DNA from: Sphingopyxis alaskensis RB2256 | Lineage (GTDB): Bacteria > Pseudomonadota > Alphaproteobacteria > Sphingomonadales > Sphingomonadaceae | Assembly (NCBI RefSeq): GCF_000013985.1 | Contig: NC_008048.1 | Location: 2,232,001 to 2,296,000, forward strand | Direction of reading: 5' to 3' | DNA: 64,000 nucleotides | Shown here: piece after piece, positions 58,718-64,000 of the stretch | How positions within the stretch are numbered: position 1 is the stretch's first letter | Layout: the number at the start of each line of letters is the position of its first letter | Translations under genes and position numbers: made by a program | The notes under the pieces: model-generated | Told to the model about the DNA's origin: nothing | The model's input: only the letters and a program-made list of their open reading frames with translations | Databases searched by the model: none

Positions 58718-59488
58718 TCAGGACAGCACCACCCAGGTGGGCGCATGATCGCTCGCCTTTTCGCGTCCGCGATGATCCTTGTCGACGCCGGCATCGACCA
58801 GCCGGTCGGCGAGCGCCGGACTCAAAAGCAGATGGTCGATGCGGAACCCGTGGTCGCGCTGCCAGGCGCCCGCCTGATAGTCCCAATAGGTCCAGACATG
58901 GCCCGCCGGATGGCGGCTGCGCAGCGCGTCGGTCCAGCCGTCGCCGAGCAGGCGGAACCAGGCATCGCGCGATTCGGGCTGCATCAGCGCGTCGGTGGCC
59001 ATGGCGCGGGGATCCCAGACATCGTCGTCGTGCGGGATGACGTTGTAATCGCCCGCGAGCACGGTGGGGATTTCGGCGGCGAGGAGCATCCTGGCGCGTT
59101 CGCGCAGCCGCGCCATCCAGCGCAGCTTGTAATCGAACTTCGGCCCCGGCTGCGGATTGCCGTTGGGCAGATAGATGGACGCGACGCGGATGCCGTGGGC
59201 GTCGGCTTCCAGATAGCGCGACTGCTCGTCCTCGGCCTCGCCTGCAAGGCCGCGCTGCACCTCGACCGGATCGGCGCCTTTCGCCAGGATCGCGACGCCG
59301 TTGAAGCCTTTTTGTCCGTGATAGAGGAAGCCGTAACCCGCTGCCTCGATCTCCTTCGTCGGCATCGTCTCGTCGCTCGATTTCAGTTCCTGAAGGCAGG
59401 CGACATCGGGCTGCCTTTCCTCCAGCCATTCGATCAGGCGCGGCAGGCGGGCCTTGATCCCGTTGATATTGAAGGTCGCGATTTTCAT
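58718..59488 (-). CDS. xth: Exodeoxyribonuclease III XthA
   Basis: ExoIII is an AP endonuclease and 3'-5' exonuclease in base excision repair. The 256-residue protein has the FNINGIKARLPRLIEWL start, CLQELKSSDETMP with the metal-binding Glu, the GDYNVIPHDDD motif and the SDHAPTWV end. It is a standard enzyme on the minus strand, converging on the ceramide-synthase-like gene with a 9-base gap. Confidence 0.95.
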   Translation of the reverse strand: MKIATFNINGIKARLPRLIEWLEERQPDVACLQELKSSDETMPTKEIEAAGYGFLYHGQKGFNGVAILAKGADPVEVQRGLAGEAEDEQSRYLEADAHGIRVASIYLPNGNPQPGPKFDYKLRWMARLRERARMLLAAEIPTVLAGDYNVIPHDDDVWDPRAMATDALMQPESRDAWFRLLGDGWTDALRSRHPAGHVWTYWDYQAGAWQRDHGFRIDHLLLSPALADRLVDAGVDKDHRGREKASDHAPTWVVLS

Positions 59489-59579
59489 GCCCGCACCTAT
59501 GCCAGCAAGCCGACGCCGATCACAGCCCCTTCGTCACCCGGAACTTGTTTGGCGATCATTCCTTTGACGTCCGCAATTT

Positions 59580-59601
59580 CGTCATTGCGAGCGCGGCGAA
59601 G
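59580..59601. repeat. Half copy of the family A repeat
   Basis: CGTCATTGCGAGCGCGGCGA matches the left arm of family A, but the right arm is absent. It ends about 20 bases past the erpA stop. Confidence 0.45.
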
Positions 59602-59621
59602 AAGGACAAGGAGTGGATTGC

Positions 59622-59963
59622 TCAGATCGCGAAGCTCGATCCGCAGCCGCAGCCCGATGCCGCGTTGGGATTTTCGACCTTGAACGACGATCCACCGAGC
59701 GAATCGACGAAATCGACGGTGCAGCCACGCACCAGGTCGATGCTGACCGGATCGACGACCAGCTTCACCCCGTCGGTTTCGGTGACGATGTCGTCGGCGT
59801 CGATGCTGTCGGCAAGGTCGAAACGATAGGTGAAACCCGAACAGCCGCCGCCGTCGACCGACAGGCGCAGCGCCGCCTCGGCCTGACCCTTGCGATCGGC
59901 GATCCAGCGGACGCGCGCCGCGGCGGCGGGCGACAGGATGATGTCGGAAATCTGCGTGGCCAT
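59622..59963 (-). CDS. erpA: HesB/IscA-type iron-sulfur carrier (ErpA-like)
   Basis: A 113-residue A-type carrier. The three cluster-binding cysteines are present: one in GGGCSGF near 45 and two in SGCGCGSSF near the C-terminus. It transfers Fe-S clusters to target enzymes. No suf/isc cluster is next to it. The start is ATG 59963 (MATQISDIIL). Confidence 0.92.
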   Translation of the reverse strand: MATQISDIILSPAAAARVRWIADRKGQAEAALRLSVDGGGCSGFTYRFDLADSIDADDIVTETDGVKLVVDPVSIDLVRGCTVDFVDSLGGSSFKVENPNAASGCGCGSSFAI

Positions 59964-59989
59964 GGCGGCAAGATAGGGATGCGCGCCCA

Positions 59990-60028
59990 AAAGAAAAGGG
60001 CGTCCCGGCATCAGCCGCGGAACGCCCC
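59990..60028 (-). terminator. Rho-independent terminator of the glnE-bcp-DUF455-M23 operon
   Basis: On the minus strand a GGGGCGTTCCGCGG/CCGGGACGCCC stem is followed by TTTTCTTTT. It lies about 34 bases after the M23 peptidase stop. Confidence 0.8.
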
Positions 60029-60061
60029 CTCCTCTCCGACCCGGAAAGGCTCGTTTTATTC

Positions 60062-60889
60062 CTATTCAGGACCGCCCATCGCGACATTTTTTCCGCTGAT
60101 CGCGGCGATCGCCATCTGGTCCGACCGCACGAAGGGCATCGGATTGACCGGCGCGCCTTCGATGCGGACTTCATAATGGAGATGATTGCCGGTCGAGCGG
60201 CCCGTCGAGCCGACATAACCGATGATTTCGCCCTTTTTGACCTGTTGTCCGGGACGCACGACATAGGACGACATATGGCCGTAGCGCGTCTGGATCGCAT
60301 TGCCATGTTCGATTTCGACATAATTGCCATAGCCGCCCAGCCGCTGGGCGCGGCCGACGATGCCGTCGGCGGTCGCGTAGATCGGGGTGCCGTGCGGCGC
60401 CGGGATGTCGATGCCATTGTGGCGCGCGACCCTGCCGGTGATCGGATGGACGCGCATCCCGTAAGACGAGGAGAGCGACATCTGGTCGATCGGGCGGCGC
60501 GAGGGCACCGCGACGCCGATCGAGGCGGTCAGGCCGGTGTCGAGGCGCTTCCACGCCTGAAAGATTGCGCGCGCCTCGCTGTCTTCGCCGGTCGCCGGAA
60601 CGCCGGCGGTGAAGCTGTCGTCATCGGGTTCGTCGGGAACGATGATACCAGCGTCGGCGCTGGTTTCGGCGGCGTGGACGGCCGACGTGGCCGTGGCGAA
60701 ACAGGCTGCCACGCAGAAAATTGCGATGTGGTGCAACTTTTGCGCCAGTAGAATGTTACTCAAAACAACGACCCCGCGTTTGCCATGTCGCCAAAGCCCG
60801 AAACTGGGCCTTGGTGCCGGTATTCCTGCTCTGGATGATTGCTCATCCCCCGCGGAAGCCTGTGTGCTGTCCTGCTCCTTACGAAGCAA
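60062..60889 (-). CDS. M23 family metallopeptidase (LytM-type)
   Basis: A peptidase of the peptidoglycan-hydrolase M23 family. The zinc motifs are in RHNGIDIPAPHGTPIYATAD (HxxxD) and TGNHLHYEVR (HxH), with YGHMSSYVV. The visible longest frame starts at TTG 60889 inside the DUF455 end; a better start may be TTG 60763, which puts a signal-like hydrophobic stretch (LHHIAIFCVAACFATATSAVHA) at the N-terminus and gives about 233 residues. The enzyme is exported and likely cuts cross-links. Confidence 0.82.
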   Translation of the reverse strand: MLRKEQDSTQASAGDEQSSRAGIPAPRPSFGLWRHGKRGVVVLSNILLAQKLHHIAIFCVAACFATATSAVHAAETSADAGIIVPDEPDDDSFTAGVPATGEDSEARAIFQAWKRLDTGLTASIGVAVPSRRPIDQMSLSSSYGMRVHPITGRVARHNGIDIPAPHGTPIYATADGIVGRAQRLGGYGNYVEIEHGNAIQTRYGHMSSYVVRPGQQVKKGEIIGYVGSTGRSTGNHLHYEVRIEGAPVNPMPFVRSDQMAIAAISGKNVAMGGPE

Positions 60890-61670
60890 TAACGGCGTAG
60901 TATTCTTGCGTTAAACCGGCGCGAGCACGCGCCGAGTCGTTGAAAGGCGGCTTCAAAGCCCCCCGAAACCGCGATTTCACGAGCGCGTGCCACGTTTCGA
61001 CGGCGTTGAATCCCAGTTCGTCGCACTTTTGCCCGAACCAGACGGTGCCCGCGCGCACATGGCGGATTTCATCGTTGTAAATACGCGATAAAATCTTTGC
61101 CGACACCTCGTCGCCCGCGGCGCGGAAGCGGTCGACCGTCGCCGGGGTGACGTCGAGCCCGCGCGCTTCCAATACCATCGGCACGATCGCGAGCCGCGCG
61201 AGCGCGTCGTCGCGCGTCGCTTCGGCCGCTTCCCACAATCCCGCGTGCGCGGGCAAATCGCCATAGAAGCTGCCGAGCTGGCGCAGCCGCCGGTCGAGCA
61301 GCGCAAAGTGCATCGCCTCGTCGGCGGCGACGCCGATCCAGTCGTCGACGAATCCGCGCGGAAACTCGCCGCCGAAGCGCCCGACCAGATCGACCGCCAG
61401 GTCGATCGCGACAAACTCGATATGCGCGAGCGCGTGGAGCATCGCGATCCGGCCACGCTCCGACCCGCCCTTGCGGCGGCGCGGCATCTGCGCGGGCGCG
61501 AGCAGTTCGGGCCGCGCGGGCCGTGCGGGCCGGTCTGGCATCGCGACGTCACAGCGATGCGCAAGCTCGCCGCGCCGCCAGGCGCGCGCCAGACCGCGCG
61601 CCGCGCGGCGCTTGGCGTGTGGGTCCGCAGTCAGCAGCACCGCGCGCGCGGCTTCGCCGAGGGTGGCCAT
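60879..61670 (-). CDS. DUF455 ferritin-like protein
   Basis: A 263-residue protein of the DUF455 family, related to ferritin-like di-iron proteins. Key segments are HALAHIEFVAIDLAVDL, DEAMHFALLDRRLRQLG (E..H type) and RIYNDEIRHVRAGTVWF, which together give the E/EH iron ligands. The reaction is unknown. It starts at the TGATG overlap with bcp, so they are coupled. The longer upstream frame reads through bcp and is not real. Confidence 0.87.
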   Translation of the reverse strand: MATLGEAARAVLLTADPHAKRRAARGLARAWRRGELAHRCDVAMPDRPARPARPELLAPAQMPRRRKGGSERGRIAMLHALAHIEFVAIDLAVDLVGRFGGEFPRGFVDDWIGVAADEAMHFALLDRRLRQLGSFYGDLPAHAGLWEAAEATRDDALARLAIVPMVLEARGLDVTPATVDRFRAAGDEVSAKILSRIYNDEIRHVRAGTVWFGQKCDELGFNAVETWHALVKSRFRGALKPPFNDSARARAGLTQEYYAVIAS

Positions 61671-62131
61671 CAAAGTGCCTTCGCCGCCTCCAGCACCGCA
61701 TCGGCATGACCCTTCACGCGCACCTTGCGCCACTCTTTCGCGAGCTTGCCGTCGCGGCCGAACAGGAAGGTCGAGCGTTCGATTCCCATATAGGTGCGGC
61801 CGTAATTCTGCTTTTCGACCCAGGTGCCAAAGGCTTCGCACGCCGTGCCATCCTCGTCCGAAGCGAGGCGCACGGTCAGCCCATATTTGTCGCGGAACTT
61901 GCAGAGCTTCGCCGGGGCGTCGCGCGAGACCGCGAGCACCTGCGCGCCCAGATGCGCAAAATCGGGCGCGAGCCGCGTGAAATCCTGTGCCTCGGTCGTG
62001 CAGCCCGGCGTGTCGGCCTTCGGATAGAAATAGACGACCAGCGGCGCGCCTTTCATCGCGGCCAGCTCGATCGCCGCGCCATCGGCGTCCGGAAGTTTCA
62101 AATCGGGGATGGGGTCGCCGATCGCGATCAT
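61670..62131 (-). CDS. bcp: Thioredoxin-dependent thiol peroxidase (Bcp/PrxQ)
   Basis: A 153-residue peroxiredoxin. The peroxidatic cysteine C44 lies in PKADTPGCTTEAQDF. The nearby resolving cysteine of many Bcp proteins is absent (TTEAQ), so it may act as a 1-Cys enzyme or use a distant cysteine (C77 or C98). It overlaps the glnE stop (ATGA) and the DUF455 start, so the three are translated together. Confidence 0.93.
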   Translation of the reverse strand: MIAIGDPIPDLKLPDADGAAIELAAMKGAPLVVYFYPKADTPGCTTEAQDFTRLAPDFAHLGAQVLAVSRDAPAKLCKFRDKYGLTVRLASDEDGTACEAFGTWVEKQNYGRTYMGIERSTFLFGRDGKLAKEWRKVRVKGHADAVLEAAKAL

Positions 62132-64000
62132 GGCTGTTTCTCCTGCTCAGCGGGGGCGGCAGGCCGAATCGAGGCCCACCAGGCCGCAATCTCCTGCCGC
62201 GCCGCATCGTGCGCGGCAAGCAGCTGCGGCCAGCCGGGTTCGCCGCACTGGCTCGCGACGAGTTGACGCGCGGCGGCGGTCGCGGGTTCCCCGTCGGGCG
62301 CGGTCAGCCGCAGCATGACGAGCATCCGCGCGAGCAGACCGTGCGCGTTGCAGGTCGCGGCGGGCGCCAGCCCTTCGCTCGTCATGCAGGCGAGCGCCGA
62401 GCCGATATTGGGGTCGTGGCATCGCCCGGTCGCAAGCTGCGTCACCTGCATCGCAAACTCGAGATCGACGAGCCCGCCGGGTCCACCCTTGATGTCGAGC
62501 GGGCCCCGCGGCGGCTTGTGCGCGGCGATCTTGTCGCGCATCGCGGCGGCATCGCGTGCCACGGCGTCGTGATCGCGCGGCACGGCGAGCAGGTCGGCGA
62601 TGATGCGTTGCAGCTCGGCACGCGCCGCATCCGATCCATAAACCGGCCGCGCGCGGAGCAGCGCCATATGCTCCCATGTCCACGCCTCCTCGTGCTGGTA
62701 GCGCGCGAAGCTGTCGAGCGTGACGACGAGCGGGCCCTGCGCGCCTTGCGGGCGCAGCCGCGTATCGACATCATAAAGCTTGCCCGCCGCGGTCGGCACC
62801 GACATCGCCGCCGTCACGCGCTGCGCGAGGCGGTTGTAATAGGTCGTCGCGCCAAGCGGGCGCGGGCCGTCCGATTCGGCAAGATGATCGCCGGTGAAAA
62901 GATAGATGAGGTCGAGGTCGGAGGCATGGGTGAGCGCGCGCCCCCCAAGCCGCCCGAGCGCAAGCACGACCAGCTCGCTGCCCGGCACCCGCCCATGCGC
63001 CTCGACAAACTCGGCGACGGTCGCGTCGGCGAGCACCTGCAACGCCGCTTCGGCAAGCTCCGAATAGCCGCAGGCGATGGCGAGCGGGTCGTTCGCCCCG
63101 GCGATCAGCTGGACGCCATAGGCAAAGCGCCGCTCGCCGACGCGGTCGCGCACGCGGTCGAGCAAGCGTTCATAGTCGAGTCCCGCGAGCCCCGGCGCCC
63201 ATTCGGCGAGCAGGTCGGCCTTGTTCGCGGGCGCCTCGAACGCGCGCTTGTCGATCAGTCCCTCGATCAGTTCGGCGCGCGCGCCGAGCGCATCGGCCAG
63301 CGTCGGCGCAAGCGACAGGATGCGCGTCGCGATCTTCGCCAGTTCGGGCTGCGCCGCGAGCAGGTGGAAAAAGCCCACCGCGCTCGGCAGCCCCGCGACG
63401 AGCTTGTCGAAGCGCAGCAACGTCGCCTGCGGATCGGGCGCGGCGCCGATCGCGCGGACCAGTTCGGGGAGCAACGTCTCCAGCGCCTCGAGCGCCGCCG
63501 CGCTGCGCAGCGCGCGCAGCTTGCCGCCGCGCCATTCGGCGATGGTGCGCAGCGCCGCATCGGGCGGGTCGAACCCCGCTGCGGCCAGTTGGGGCGCCAG
63601 CGCGCCCTCGTCGCGCGGCAGCCCGGTCGTCGCGGCGCGTTCGGCGACCAGCCGATCGTAACAGGCGGCGACATCGGCGGTGACCGGTTCGAGCGCCGCG
63701 AGCAGCGCCGCGCCGTCGGTCAGCCCGTCGAGCCGCGCGACGGCGTCGAGCGCCGCGGCCTGCACCGGCAGGCCATGCGTCTGCTGGTCCTCGATCATCT
63801 GGAGCCGATGCTCGATGCGGCGCAGCGTCGCATAATGATCCGCCAGCCGCGCCGCGACATCGCCGTCGATTCGCCCCGCCGCGGCGAGCGCCGCGAGCGC
63901 GTCGACCGTCGCGGGCGCGCGCAGCGACGGGTCGCGCCCACCATAGATGAGCTGGTGAACCTGCGCGAAAAACTCGATCTCGCGGATGCCGCCGCGACCG
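62128..64000 (-). CDS. glnE: Glutamine synthetase adenylyltransferase/deadenylylase GlnE, C-terminal part (partial)
   Basis: GlnE adds and removes AMP on glutamine synthetase in response to PII. About 624 residues are visible; the gene continues beyond base 64000. The frame enters as GRGGIREIEFFAQVHQLIYGG, the end of the N-terminal deadenylylase domain, then the second adenylyltransferase domain with VVLALGRLGGRALTHASDLDLIYLF (GGR..T..SDLDLI), DTRLRPQGAQGPLV and KGGPGGLVDLEF. It is first in the operon with bcp and DUF455. Confidence 0.96.
   Translation of the reverse strand, partial: GRGGIREIEFFAQVHQLIYGGRDPSLRAPATVDALAALAAAGRIDGDVAARLADHYATLRRIEHRLQMIEDQQTHGLPVQAAALDAVARLDGLTDGAALLAALEPVTADVAACYDRLVAERAATTGLPRDEGALAPQLAAAGFDPPDAALRTIAEWRGGKLRALRSAAALEALETLLPELVRAIGAAPDPQATLLRFDKLVAGLPSAVGFFHLLAAQPELAKIATRILSLAPTLADALGARAELIEGLIDKRAFEAPANKADLLAEWAPGLAGLDYERLLDRVRDRVGERRFAYGVQLIAGANDPLAIACGYSELAEAALQVLADATVAEFVEAHGRVPGSELVVLALGRLGGRALTHASDLDLIYLFTGDHLAESDGPRPLGATTYYNRLAQRVTAAMSVPTAAGKLYDVDTRLRPQGAQGPLVVTLDSFARYQHEEAWTWEHMALLRARPVYGSDAARAELQRIIADLLAVPRDHDAVARDAAAMRDKIAAHKPPRGPLDIKGGPGGLVDLEFAMQVTQLATGRCHDPNIGSALACMTSEGLAPAATCNAHGLLARMLVMLRLTAPDGEPATAAARQLVASQCGEPGWPQLLAAHDAARQEIAAWWASIRPAAPAEQEKQP

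Noticed and set aside
61671..62219. N-terminal extension of the DUF455 frame
   Set aside because: It reads through bcp in another frame; the DUF455 start at 61670 is at a proper TGATG coupling.

Overview
The window is high-GC DNA from an alphaproteobacterium, most probably a sphingomonad (Sphingopyxis-like; I infer family level only). The main reasons are a serine palmitoyltransferase with its own acyl carrier protein, a ceramide-synthase-like acyltransferase, a CrtZ carotenoid hydroxylase, and several families of short palindromic repeats typical of this group. No rRNA, CRISPR array or prophage is visible. Most genes are chromosomal housekeeping genes.

Layout. 0-6.5 kb: end of a nucleotide-sugar epimerase, a GST, crtZ, a leuC-(metallo-hydrolase)-leuD run, a quinone-oxidoreductase-like gene and two small genes. 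6.7-7.4 kb: tRNA-Thr(CGT) and tRNA-Leu(CAG) facing each other around the 5' relic of a P4-type integrase. 7.5-20.4 kb: an NDUFA9-like reductase, uppP, gltD - DUF2059-like gene - gltB, a GST, ubiG (carrying an in-frame palindromic repeat) and lysC. 20.4-28.4 kb: a YciB-like membrane protein with a probable operator, katG, a nitronate monooxygenase-like gene, a lipoprotein and ptsP. 28.4-32.7 kb: a minus-strand envelope cassette (frameshifted PAP2 protein, membrane sulfatase-like protein, NoeA-like methyltransferase, small membrane protein). 32.8-38.7 kb: GFA protein, serine hydrolase, rarA, glycosyltransferase, corC and ybeY, ending at a transposase relic. 39.2-43.1 kb: MscS channel, then MaoC, thiolase, carboxymuconolactone decarboxylase-like and monooxygenase-like genes. 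43.1-43.6 kb: a mosaic of five palindromic repeats. 43.6-46.8 kb: soxR and a divergent VOC gene with a SoxR-type promoter, an FMN-binding stress protein, a complete IS inserted exactly at its stop codon, and a 265-bp MITE-like element. 46.9-58.7 kb: a sphingolipid region (acp, spt, hybrid histidine kinase, a TAM41-like protein, a ceramide/DAG kinase-like protein, DUF2141, lptF-lptG, fatty acid desaturase, ceramide synthase-like protein). 58.7-64 kb: exonuclease III, an ErpA-type protein, and the overlapping operon glnE-bcp-DUF455-M23 peptidase; glnE runs off the end.

How it fits together. Sphingomonads carry glycosphingolipids instead of LPS in the outer membrane. The right third of the window joins sphingoid-base synthesis, N-acylation, lipid phosphorylation and the LptFG export permeases in one block, which suggests that here the Lpt machinery serves sphingolipid export. 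The most unusual sequence-level features are the palindromic repeat translated inside UbiG, the MerR-geometry SoxR promoter, the MITE-like element beside the IS, and the little-studied envelope cassette at 28.4-32.7 kb.
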